From NCBI GenBank assembly GCA_028720105.1, contig JAQYLI010000034.1:1-64000 (forward strand): a DNA stretch of 64,000 nt, read 5' to 3'. This DNA is from Oscillospiraceae bacterium (GTDB taxonomy: Bacteria > Bacillota > Clostridia > Oscillospirales > Ruminococcaceae). The position numbers and the translations under genes were made by a program. Below the pieces are notes generated by a model. The model was not told the origin of the DNA and ran no database searches. It saw only the letters and a program-made list of their open reading frames with translations. Shown one piece after another: positions 17,734 through 25,564 of the stretch (position 1 is its first letter; every line of letters begins with the position of its first letter).

Positions 17734-18485
17734 AGGATCCCTCTTTCTTCAAGTATTTTTTTTACTGTAAGGAGCGTATAATCGGGGTCGTCGCCGCTTT
17801 CGGAATACTGACTGATACATAGCTTTTCTCCCGTAAGCTCCCCCTTCTTAATGATGGCGATATCGGATTTTTGCAGCATTTCACGGTCAAACAGGCTGTC
17901 TCCTGCGGCAATTATCTCTTCCCCGAAGCGCTCTCTGAGCCATTGCAGTGCCGCTCCCTTGTTTATTCCTTTGGGCACAGCGTATATCTTATCCCCGTTG
18001 TCAAAAAGGTCGACTGTTTCGGGACATAGCTTTTCGGCTGTAAGACGGAGCGTTTCAAGGGGTGTATGGCTTTTTGTGAAGATAAATGTTCCGTCCACAA
18101 GGCGGACTTCAAAATACACATCTTCAAGGCTCTCCCAATAGCTTTTTATCCGCTCCATTTCAGCCATTGCAGGCAGGATATGCTCCTCTGCCCGTTTTCG
18201 CCATACGGGGTCGGGAACGCCGTTTATAAGGAGATTGCCGCCGTTGTCGCAGACTGCCAAACGGGGTATTCCCGAGGGGAAGCTTATCCGCTCGAACTGC
18301 TCAAGTGAACGGGTGGTAACGGGGATAAATTTCACTTTTTCGGAGATTTCGCACAAAAGCTTTGCGGAAACAGGGGTCATAAAGGAAAGCTTTTTGCCCT
18401 CCTTTTCCTCCACGCAGACGTTATCCTCCGTAAGGCGTTTGTATGAAAAAATTAGCGTTCGGTCAAGGTCGGACAGGAACAGCAT
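17727..18485 (-). CDS. HAD-family phosphatase (Cof/SPP-like)
   Basis: 252 aa. Motif I is LFLSDLDRTL, motif II VTTRS, and motifs III/IV KGAALQWLRERFG..AAGDSLFDREML, with a type II cap between. The start at 18485 is preceded by AGAGGT. It follows the StiP/PELOTA gene by 14 bp. In tellurite-resistance-type (Ter) gene clusters a HAD phosphatase is a regular partner of the PRTase/StiP and PELOTA proteins, and this one probably plays that part. Confidence 0.85.
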   Translation of the reverse strand: MLFLSDLDRTLIFSYKRLTEDNVCVEEKEGKKLSFMTPVSAKLLCEISEKVKFIPVTTRSLEQFERISFPSGIPRLAVCDNGGNLLINGVPDPVWRKRAEEHILPAMAEMERIKSYWESLEDVYFEVRLVDGTFIFTKSHTPLETLRLTAEKLCPETVDLFDNGDKIYAVPKGINKGAALQWLRERFGEEIIAAGDSLFDREMLQKSDIAIIKKGELTGEKLCISQYSESGDDPDYTLLTVKKILEERGILC

Positions 18486-18499
18486 TTTTACCTCTTTTC

Positions 18500-19564
18500 T
18501 CACGTGTCCGCAGGCATATTCTTGATTATTCCGCAGGCACGGTAGCATTTAAGCGGATATTTCTTAACAGGCACTCCCTTTTCACGGGCAAGCTCAATAA
18601 TATGTGCCACGTATTCACGAGGGGCGTCCTCTGCAATAAGCACCATATAAGGTACGCGCCGCAGCAGAACTCTTGTGGTCTCGCCTATTCCCGGCTTTAC
18701 AAGATTGATATCGGCGATTTCGAAAGCCTTTGCCACCTCTGCGGTCTCCAAACGTCCCGAGCCGTATTCAAAGGGCTTATCGTCAAGGGCAATATAACCG
18801 TATTCCATACAGGCTTCAACAGCGTTTATGTATTCGTATGAGCGGTCATAGGCTTCAAGCTCCTTGTAATATGCCGCCCCGTGAAAATCATTCTCCCCGA
18901 TAATGTCGCTTCTGAGAAAGGTCCTGCTCATAAGCCCCGAGACTACCGAATTAAGGCAGGAGCTTGCTATAAGGAAGTCCTCGTGGGTGCCGCAGAAAGG
19001 GGTTATGCAGGCAGGGTCGGATATGACGGCAATTCTCGGGTCAACGCCATCATAGTCCTTCATTGCTTCATTTACCTGATTTTGTATTGCTCCCTTGCCC
19101 GTCCAGCCGTCCACAAACTGCAGGCTTTCGGGGCGGTGTCTTTCGAGAATGTAGTTCATTGCGTTTTTGTCAATTCCCCGACCTCTGATTATGGAAACGG
19201 CGTAGTGTGGGATATCTGTGTTGTACTTTTTCTCAAGATAATGCTTTATCATAATGCCAGCAGGAAGTCCTGCCCTTGCAAGGGACACAAGCACGGGAGC
19301 TTTCTTGTCTCTTATTATCCTTTCGGAAACCTCGGCAATGCACCTTGCGGTTATCCCCGAAAATCGCTTTAACGCATTCTCATACTCACGTATATAATCG
19401 GGAGACGGGTCATATTCAAGGGGAAGCATTTCGCAGTAATGAACGCCGCTCTGGATAAGGGGTTCACGTTTTTCCGCAGGCAGCGGCTCAACCATTCCCG
19501 TAATGTCCTTTAGCAAAACAGTAACGTCTTTGGGGTCATAGCTTGAACGCATAAAAATATCCAT
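18500..19564 (-). CDS. StiP/PRTase_1 and PELOTA-domain protein of the Ter-associated type
   Basis: 354 aa. Residues about 1-240 match the 'cysteine protease StiP' family, since re-described as a phosphoribosyltransferase-like fold (VLVSLARAGLPAGI, AVSIIRGRGID, FVDGWTGKGAI). The last 100 residues form a PELOTA RNA-binding-like domain (LVKPGIGETTRVLLRR, MVLIAEDAPREY). These families were described with tellurite/stress (Ter) operons thought to make a nucleoside-like metabolite. No TerD or TerC gene is in the window. Start overlaps the upstream SanA-like stop (TGATG). Confidence 0.8.
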   Translation of the reverse strand: MDIFMRSSYDPKDVTVLLKDITGMVEPLPAEKREPLIQSGVHYCEMLPLEYDPSPDYIREYENALKRFSGITARCIAEVSERIIRDKKAPVLVSLARAGLPAGIMIKHYLEKKYNTDIPHYAVSIIRGRGIDKNAMNYILERHRPESLQFVDGWTGKGAIQNQVNEAMKDYDGVDPRIAVISDPACITPFCGTHEDFLIASSCLNSVVSGLMSRTFLRSDIIGENDFHGAAYYKELEAYDRSYEYINAVEACMEYGYIALDDKPFEYGSGRLETAEVAKAFEIADINLVKPGIGETTRVLLRRVPYMVLIAEDAPREYVAHIIELAREKGVPVKKYPLKCYRACGIIKNMPADT

Positions 19565-20265
19565 CAGGTAAACTCCTTGTCATTGGTAAGGTCGCCGCTT
19601 CCACTTATGGGAATGACCTCTCCCAAATATGTGGGCTCGGGCTTGAAAATGACCTTCACAAAATCCTTGTCCCTTGCAAGTACCTCACGCAAATTGTAAT
19701 AATCCTGCCTGATATAGGTCTGTAAGTCCGAGGACACACCATAGGCATCAAGCCCCAGCTTTTGGGCAATATACACCGCCCTGTAAAGGTGATAGCTCTG
19801 GGTGACGATTATCACACGCTTTGCGGCAAATACCTCTTTGGCACGGTACATAGTCTCGTAGGTGGAAAAGCCTGCGTGATCCATAAAAACGTCTTCCGAA
19901 GGCACACCTCTGTCAATGGCAAACTGCTTCATTGCGTTTACCTCGTCATAATTAGTCCTGCCGTGGTCGCCGGACATAAGAAGCTTGGGAGCGGCTTCAA
20001 GGTCATACAGTTCAATTCCTCTCAGAAGCCTGTCACTGAGCATAGGACTGGGCGTTTCACCGTTTACCCGACAGCCGAGAACGATTATGCAGTCAATATC
20101 ACTAAGCTCCGCCGCAGCCTCTGGAGACAGCAGCCTGTCCGAAACGGAGCGTTTTACATACTCGCTAATTCCCAGAGCTGCGCCGATAGCCGCTATGCCG
20201 ATAATTGCAAGAATAATGAAAATTTTCAGAAGATTTTTCAGCCTTAGCTTTGTTTTGTCCGTCAT
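19564..20265 (-). CDS. SanA/YdcF-family membrane protein (DUF218)
   Basis: 233 aa with one N-terminal membrane helix (FIILAIIGIAAIGAALGI) and a DUF218 domain outside: IIVLGCRVNGETPSPML, MSGDHGRTNYDE, RVIIVTQSYHLYRA. SanA/ElyC/YdcF proteins are linked to envelope integrity and vancomycin exclusion. It leads the operon SanA-like / StiP-PELOTA / HAD / GH26, with a good ribosome site (ACAGGAG). Confidence 0.85.
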   Translation of the reverse strand: MTDKTKLRLKNLLKIFIILAIIGIAAIGAALGISEYVKRSVSDRLLSPEAAAELSDIDCIIVLGCRVNGETPSPMLSDRLLRGIELYDLEAAPKLLMSGDHGRTNYDEVNAMKQFAIDRGVPSEDVFMDHAGFSTYETMYRAKEVFAAKRVIIVTQSYHLYRAVYIAQKLGLDAYGVSSDLQTYIRQDYYNLREVLARDKDFVKVIFKPEPTYLGEVIPISGSGDLTNDKEFT

Positions 20266-20286
20266 TCTCCTGTTCCTTTCAACCTG

Positions 20287-20325
20287 AAAATCTCTCCCCG
20301 AAAAAAATCGAGGAGAGATTTTTTA
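20287..20325. terminator. Terminator after the FapA-like gene
   Basis: 11-bp stem (20287-20297 with 20312-20322), A/T-rich loop, T run on both sides. The stem sequence resembles that of the terminator at 16,671. Confidence 0.7.
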
Positions 20326-20327
20326 TG

Positions 20328-21716
20328 TCATACTGTGCCTGTAACAAGCTCGCCGTTGTCGTCAAGGAATATCTTTACTCTGGGTGTCTCGACCTCGAAT
20401 TTCTTTACAGCTTCGTTGATGACCACCTTTGAGCCGGGATATGCGATACCCTTTACGGAAACAAAGCAATGCTGGACCTCGCTGAGGCTTTCGTCAATGC
20501 TGACAATGCGCTTGCGTATCTGCTTTATCTCATTCTGGCTGGCAAATTTTGTCTTTATGGCAGAGCCTAAAAGCTCTTCCTTATCCTCGGGAAGCTTTTT
20601 AAGCTCCTTGCGCTTGGCAGTCAGGAATTCGGATATCTGATTGCACCTCTCAATGGTGGACTCAAGCTCGGATATCTTTTTAAGACATTCGTTTTTCTCG
20701 GCGGAAAGCATAGCGTTATCGCCTGCTGTGACCTCGGTGGGGGCGTAATTCTTGGTACCCAGATATGTGACCTCAGTATTGCCGAGAACGGTGTATTTGC
20801 CGCCGTTCACGCCCTTAGAAGTAAGGTTTCCGCCGCAGTAAACGTTGCAGATAACGAAATTCTGAATGTTAAGGTCGCTGTCGGTGGAGATGTCGGAATA
20901 TTCGCAGAACTGGCAGGAAATATTTCCGTGAGCGGTAAGCTTGGAGTTTATGGCTCCCTTTTTAATGGTTATTGCACCGCCTGCCTTTATCTTTGCGCCT
21001 GTGGCATTGCCGCCGATGGTGATATTCTTGCCTGCGGTGACGGAAAAGCCTTCAAGCACCTCACCCTTGATGACAACGTCTCCGAGGAAGTCGATATTTC
21101 CAACGGAAGCGTCCACATCACCGTTTATTGTGACCACAGGCTCCACGCAGAACGCCTTGTCACGGTAGCATACGTGACCGTCAATAGCCGCAACGATGGT
21201 AAGCCCGTCCTCGGAAAGCCTTGTGCCTCTGCCCAGGGTATAGGGAGCGGGCTTGCCGGGAGCTGCTTTCATTTCGACTCCGCGTACATCTCTGCCGTTC
21301 TTGCCTTCCTCGGGGGGAGTTATTTCGGCAATGATCTCATTTTCGCGGATATTCCTTATTAGACCTAAGTTTTTGTAGTCAACAAAGCCGTTTTCGTCCT
21401 CCTGGGGGGCGATGATCTGATCCTTGTCATACTTGTATGTAATGGTGCCGTTTTTGCCGTCAACGGGCATATCGGCTTCAGCCGCCTTTATCTCCTTGTC
21501 GAAATCCTTGTTTTCGATAAGGCTGCGGATAAGACTTTCTTTGATGTTATACTTTACTCCCTTTGCACTGAGGGCTGACATCACGCTGTCAAAGGTGATC
21601 TCTCTGCCGCCGTTCTGGGGCGGATAGATGGACATATATGCCGCAGAGAAATTAGGCGGAACGGTTATGATAACTTCCCCGTCTACGGGAGGATTGCCGT
21701 TATTTTGTACTGCCAT
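20328..21716 (-). CDS. FapA/DUF342-family polymer-forming-like protein
   Basis: 462 aa. The N-terminal half is the FapA domain (ITPPEEGKNGRDVRG, GTRLSEDGLTIVAAIDGHV); residues about 180-330 are a right-handed beta-helix rich in GNITIGG-type turns; about 340-430 form a coiled coil (LKKISELESTIERC). The family is widespread in Firmicutes, with suggested roles in membrane-associated assembly or cell-shape signalling. It has its own promoter and terminator, and no flagellar genes are nearby. Confidence 0.85.
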   Translation of the reverse strand: MAVQNNGNPPVDGEVIITVPPNFSAAYMSIYPPQNGGREITFDSVMSALSAKGVKYNIKESLIRSLIENKDFDKEIKAAEADMPVDGKNGTITYKYDKDQIIAPQEDENGFVDYKNLGLIRNIRENEIIAEITPPEEGKNGRDVRGVEMKAAPGKPAPYTLGRGTRLSEDGLTIVAAIDGHVCYRDKAFCVEPVVTINGDVDASVGNIDFLGDVVIKGEVLEGFSVTAGKNITIGGNATGAKIKAGGAITIKKGAINSKLTAHGNISCQFCEYSDISTDSDLNIQNFVICNVYCGGNLTSKGVNGGKYTVLGNTEVTYLGTKNYAPTEVTAGDNAMLSAEKNECLKKISELESTIERCNQISEFLTAKRKELKKLPEDKEELLGSAIKTKFASQNEIKQIRKRIVSIDESLSEVQHCFVSVKGIAYPGSKVVINEAVKKFEVETPRVKIFLDDNGELVTGTV

Positions 21717-21817
21717 TTTTATTATCAGTCCTTCCCTATCAGAGACAAGATATTATGAAGCAAGAGGCAAGATACTCCTGCTGATAAAATCCTGCCATTC
21801 TATATTTTTATATTATA

Positions 21818-21846
21818 ATTATACCATATTATACAGCTTTTGGCAA
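21818..21846 (-). promoter_or_regulatory. Promoter of the FapA-like gene
   Basis: Minus-strand TTGCCA (21841-21846), 17-bp spacer, TATAAT (21818-21823), leader about 95 nt. Confidence 0.7.
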
Positions 21847-21916
21847 CAGCTTTACAGCAAATCTGTAAGCTATGCAAAAAAATAAATCATATCCTGTTGC
21901 ATTTACACAAAAGCTT

Positions 21917-22597
21917 TCAGCTTTTTTTGATATCCGTAACGGTAAGCACCGAATTATCGGTCTTAAAGGACACCTCAAATCCGCCGAAACTCATTGTATA
22001 TATCCTGTCGGGAGAGGACTGATACTGGGGACGGGGGTCCTGCGAAAGCACCTCTGTGAGTCCCGACAGCTTTTCTTTTGGGATATTTCGTGCTATGCTT
22101 TCGGGTATATCCACGCTCAGCCGCCCCTCCCGCTCTGTGAGAGCGAAGCCCCCAGACGCTTCGGGGTGGGAGTCGGTGTAGGCAAGATATGGCTTTATGT
22201 CGATAATGGGAGTGCCGTTCATAAGGTCGGCTCCCGAAACATACAGAACAGGTCCCTCGGGTGTTTGCAGCTCTATCCTGTCAAGCCTTACCGAGGAAAG
22301 CCCGATGGAATTGGGACGAAATGGGGAACGGGTGGCAAACACGCCCATTCTTGTATTCCCCCCCAGTCTCGGGGGACGGACGGTGGGGGACCACTTATCC
22401 CTTACCGCTTCGGAAAACTGCCACAAAAGCCAGATATGGGTAAAGCCCTCAAGCCCTCTGAAGGCTTCGGGAACGCGGTATTCGGGCTCAAATACTATTT
22501 TTGACGTTATATCCGCAAGTCCGCTCTGACGGGGAACGCCGAATTTCTCCGTAAAATCGTTCTCTATCCTTGCAATTATTTTCAGTCCGTTGTCCAT
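21917..22597 (-). CDS. trmO: tRNA (N6-threonylcarbamoyladenosine37-N6)-methyltransferase
   Basis: 226 aa. It has the TrmO/TsaA beta-barrel motifs: FGVPRQSGLAD, HIWLLWQFSE, ATRSPFRPNSIGLSSV and later DIKPYLAYTDS. The enzyme adds a methyl group to t6A at position 37 of certain tRNAs. It follows the peptide deformylase gene by 13 bp, so the two share a transcript. Confidence 0.9.
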   Translation of the reverse strand: MDNGLKIIARIENDFTEKFGVPRQSGLADITSKIVFEPEYRVPEAFRGLEGFTHIWLLWQFSEAVRDKWSPTVRPPRLGGNTRMGVFATRSPFRPNSIGLSSVRLDRIELQTPEGPVLYVSGADLMNGTPIIDIKPYLAYTDSHPEASGGFALTEREGRLSVDIPESIARNIPKEKLSGLTEVLSQDPRPQYQSSPDRIYTMSFGGFEVSFKTDNSVLTVTDIKKS

Positions 22598-22610
22598 TTT
22601 ATAAAAAACC

Positions 22611-23024
22611 TCAGATTATTTTTCCCTCAAAATGATCCATTTCGTGCTGGATTATCTGAGCGGTAAAGCCTGAAAATCTCTGCTTCTGTTTTTTGAATTT
22701 AATATCAAAATACTCGGCGCATATCCATTCGTATCTTTCTGTTTTTCGCTTTCCCTCAAGGGAAAGGCAGCCCTCCTCCGCTTCATAGGTCTCAGCGGAA
22801 TGGGCGGTGATAACGGGATTTATCATAACAAAGGAGCTTTTTCCTGCGGATACAGCGGCAATGCGCTTGTTAACGCCTATCATATTTGCAGCCATTCCCA
22901 CGCATATATCGGAATTTGCTTTAAGAGTGTCAAGCAGATCCTTTGCGGTCTTTATGTCGCTTCTGTCCGCAGGGAATGCCTTTTCCGAAAAGATTTCCTC
23001 GCCTTTTTTTATTTCTCTGACCAT
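22611..23024 (-). CDS. def: Peptide deformylase, short form
   Basis: 137 aa. Motif 2 EGCLSL supplies the Cys metal ligand and motif 3 QHEMDH the two His ligands and catalytic Glu. Motif 1 reads GMAANMIG, with Asn in place of the usual Gln of GxGxAAxQ, a change seen in the short clostridial class. It removes the formyl group from new proteins. Operon with trmO. Confidence 0.88.
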   Translation of the reverse strand: MVREIKKGEEIFSEKAFPADRSDIKTAKDLLDTLKANSDICVGMAANMIGVNKRIAAVSAGKSSFVMINPVITAHSAETYEAEEGCLSLEGKRKTERYEWICAEYFDIKFKKQKQRFSGFTAQIIQHEMDHFEGKII

Positions 23025-23058
23025 AATTTATATTCATTTCCTTTAACTGCTTAATGAA

Positions 23059-23090
23059 AAAGGGTACCCGTACTTTTACGCGTACCCTTT
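23059..23090 (-). terminator. Terminator after the DUF3592 gene
   Basis: GGGTAC-based stem flanked by AAA/TTT, followed on the minus strand by TTTTTC. Confidence 0.75.
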
Positions 23091-23110
23091 ATTTTTTATT
23101 TAAGAACAGA

Positions 23111-23812
23111 TCAGAATGTGATCTCGCCTGCTTCGATAGCCTGAACAATGCTTTCGTTGATAGATGTGTATGTAGCGTCGACCTGAATGTTTCCGATAAG
23201 CATTCCGGCAAAGAAGGAGAGAATAAATCCCGCAACGAGAACCGCCATAGGAATATCCATAATTGTGACTGCCGCCTCGCTGAATGTGTTGTCCTTCATA
23301 TTCTTGTTAACGATACGGCAAACAAAGATAAGAACAATAGCTACCACCAGCATTACGATAAGAAGGATAAGGTAGATAGTGTAATCGGTAGTCACATAAA
23401 TAAGCTTCGGGTTATCGGGCTTGTAATAAACGGAAACTCTGTCGCCCAGCTTATAGTCCTCACCTGTATTGGGATTTTTACCGTTAAGTGTAATGGAACC
23501 GCCCCAAGTCTCCTGTCCGAAAGCAACATACTTGCCATTTGCAAAGCTCTGCTTTCCGAGATATCCGAACTTGGCATCTTTCTTTGCATTTTCCGCATTC
23601 TCGCCCTTTATAACTTCGGTGATGAAAAAGTCGGTGTTCTGACGGGTCTCAAGGTCACTGGCTGATGTGGCGTACCATGTTGAGCTTGTGACCTTGTTGA
23701 GCTTTGAATAGCGGGCAAGACCCATTTCGATGTTGAATACTCCCACGCACAGCGCTATAGCTGCAATGCAGAGAAGCACACAGGCTACGATATAACGTTT
23801 TTTCAGTTTCAT
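23111..23812 (-). CDS. Membrane protein with DUF3592-like domain
   Basis: 233 aa. Two or three membrane segments (VACVLLCIAAIALCVGVF near the N-terminus, LILLIVMLVVAIVLIFVC about 150, and a last one near 200) enclose an extracytoplasmic beta domain with YKLGDRVSVYYKPDNPKLIY, the DUF3592 signature. Start at 23812 follows AGGAGG; the 32 residues upstream in frame are not translated. Function unknown. Confidence 0.75.
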   Translation of the reverse strand: MKLKKRYIVACVLLCIAAIALCVGVFNIEMGLARYSKLNKVTSSTWYATSASDLETRQNTDFFITEVIKGENAENAKKDAKFGYLGKQSFANGKYVAFGQETWGGSITLNGKNPNTGEDYKLGDRVSVYYKPDNPKLIYVTTDYTIYLILLIVMLVVAIVLIFVCRIVNKNMKDNTFSEAAVTIMDIPMAVLVAGFILSFFAGMLIGNIQVDATYTSINESIVQAIEAGEITF

Positions 23813-23949
23813 TGCTTGATTTCCTCCTGTCATTCTATGAGGGCAGTCCCTTGCCCTTATTTCTTTCATTCCAATAAAAATTATACCATATAATTTTCCT
23901 ATTGTCAAGCAGATGTGATAAAATTAGCAGGGGAAACCGGGCTTTGGCA

Positions 23950-24299
23950 TTATACCGAAAAGCTGTCCATATCCTTTTGCAGCTCCTCAAGAAAACGGCT
24001 GATATGATATCCGTCGGTGGCGGCGTGGTGGCAGGTTACAGACAGGGGCAAAAGCTTATTATCACCTTCTGTGAATATCCTGCCTGCGGTCGCTTTCCTA
24101 GACCGGACTTATTCTATCTGTCGGCTTTGTCTACAGAACGATTAAGAATTAGTATTATTCCCTGCTCTTTGGTTTTCTGTCTCAGCCTTGTGACGTCCAC
24201 ATTTACGGTTATGGAGTATCCCGTAGGCGCCATTTTTGAGAAGTACATAAATACCTCTCTGCGGGGATATGAAGCCATATCCAAAGGTGTAAATATCAT
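23950..24299 (-). pseudogene. Chloramphenicol acetyltransferase remnant split by a hairpin-repeat fragment
   Basis: The N-terminal 48 codons (24,299 down to about 24,156; MIFTPLDMASYPRRE, then TGYSITVNVDVT) and the C-terminal 43 codons (24,078-23,950; LPLSVTCHHAATDGYH with the catalytic His, VTCHH..DG) both belong to a type A CAT-family protein of about 215 aa. Between them lie 77 bp identical but for one base to the right half of the repeat at 1-140. About 125 residues are missing. The start keeps a good ribosome site (AAAGGAGA). The gene cannot make an active enzyme. Confidence 0.85.
24079..24155. repeat. Right-half copy of the long-hairpin repeat inside the CAT remnant
   Basis: 76 of 77 bases match positions 63-139. 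The left edge coincides with the apical loop of the full element, so exactly one arm remains. Confidence 0.85.
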
Positions 24300-24436
24300 T
24301 TCATCGTCTCCTTTCGGTCTGATGATATGATAATAACACATAACTCCGGAAAAGTAAATAAACGCTCCGTAGAGAGACAAAAATCCGCCCCCGACAAAAC
24401 CTGACGGGAACGGAAATTATAATTTTAAGTTTAAGC

Positions 24437-25522
24437 TTAGTCTCCGAAAGAAATGCCAAGATCCTTTGCGGTAGTGACATAGTTGCCCTCGGGGTCAACG
24501 AATTTTGTCTTGCCTGCCACCTCGCTGAGGGGATTTTCGCCTATCTTTGCGTTTATCATCGCAACGGAAACGCCGTACTTGCCTGCGTCAATGAGCTGAG
24601 CTGCTCTTACGCCAAATCTTGTGGCAAGGATCCTGTCGTAAGCCGAGGGGCTGCCGCCTCTGAGCATATGGCCGGGAACGCAGACTCTTGTCTCAATGCC
24701 CGTAGCCTTCTGTATCTGTACGGCAATGGAGTTTGTGGCAGTGGTAATTCCTGCCTCAAGACGAGCCTTTGCGCGCTCCTTTTTCTTGAGCTTGGCCTCT
24801 TCCTTGCTGTAAGCGCCCTCAGCAACGGCAACAATGGAAAATCTGTGACCGTTGTCCGCACGTTTCTGCATTGCCTGACAAATTTTATCAATATCATAGG
24901 GTATCTCGGGAATGATAATTGCGTCCGCACCGCCTGCAACGCCCGAATAAAGGGTGAGCCAGCCTGCCTTGTTGCCCATTATCTCAACCATAAGTATACG
25001 GCTGTGGGAAGCGGCTGTGGTGTGGAGCCTGTCGATAACGTCGGTGCCGATATCAACAGCCGTGTGGAAACCGAAGGTAACGTCCGTGCCGAAAATATCG
25101 TTGTCGATGGTCTTGGGAAGTCCGATTATGTTAAGACCTTCCTCGCTGAGAAGATTTGCCGTCTTATGAGTGCCGTTTCCTCCGAGAGTGAGCAGGCAGT
25201 CCAGCTTCTGCTTCTTGTAGGTGTCCTTCATAAGCTTTACCTTGTCGATGTTGTCCTCGCCTATGCTGGATATCATCTTAAAGGGCTGGCGCTTTGTGCC
25301 TAAGATAGTTCCGCCCTGGGTGAGTATTCCCGAAAATTCGGAAGGCTCCATTTCTCTGGCAATGTTGTTTATCAGACCGTAATAACCGTTCTGGATTCCG
25401 ACTATCTGCACGTTGTCAACGCCCATTTTCTCGTAGCACGCCTTTGCAATGCCTCTGATAGTAGCGTTAAGACCGGGGCAGTCGCCTCCGCTTGTAAGGA
25501 TACCAATTCTTTTCTTAGCCAT
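24437..25522 (-). CDS. pfkA: 6-phosphofructokinase
   Basis: 361 aa. GGDCPGLNATIRG, TLGGNGTHKTAN, GLPKTIDNDI and GGSPSAYDRILATRFG are present. The residue equivalent to E. coli Gly104 is Gly, which favours ATP, but Lys occupies the position of Gly124 (PKTIDND), a mark of the mixed ATP/PPi clade, and the Mg-site GGDG reads GGNG. ATP is the likelier donor, but sequence alone does not settle it. Key step of glycolysis. Confidence 0.92.
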   Translation of the reverse strand: MAKKRIGILTSGGDCPGLNATIRGIAKACYEKMGVDNVQIVGIQNGYYGLINNIAREMEPSEFSGILTQGGTILGTKRQPFKMISSIGEDNIDKVKLMKDTYKKQKLDCLLTLGGNGTHKTANLLSEEGLNIIGLPKTIDNDIFGTDVTFGFHTAVDIGTDVIDRLHTTAASHSRILMVEIMGNKAGWLTLYSGVAGGADAIIIPEIPYDIDKICQAMQKRADNGHRFSIVAVAEGAYSKEEAKLKKKERAKARLEAGITTATNSIAVQIQKATGIETRVCVPGHMLRGGSPSAYDRILATRFGVRAAQLIDAGKYGVSVAMINAKIGENPLSEVAGKTKFVDPEGNYVTTAKDLGISFGD

Positions 25523-25564
25523 TTTATGACCCTTCCTTTCCCGAGAATTTTGAGGGGATATTAT

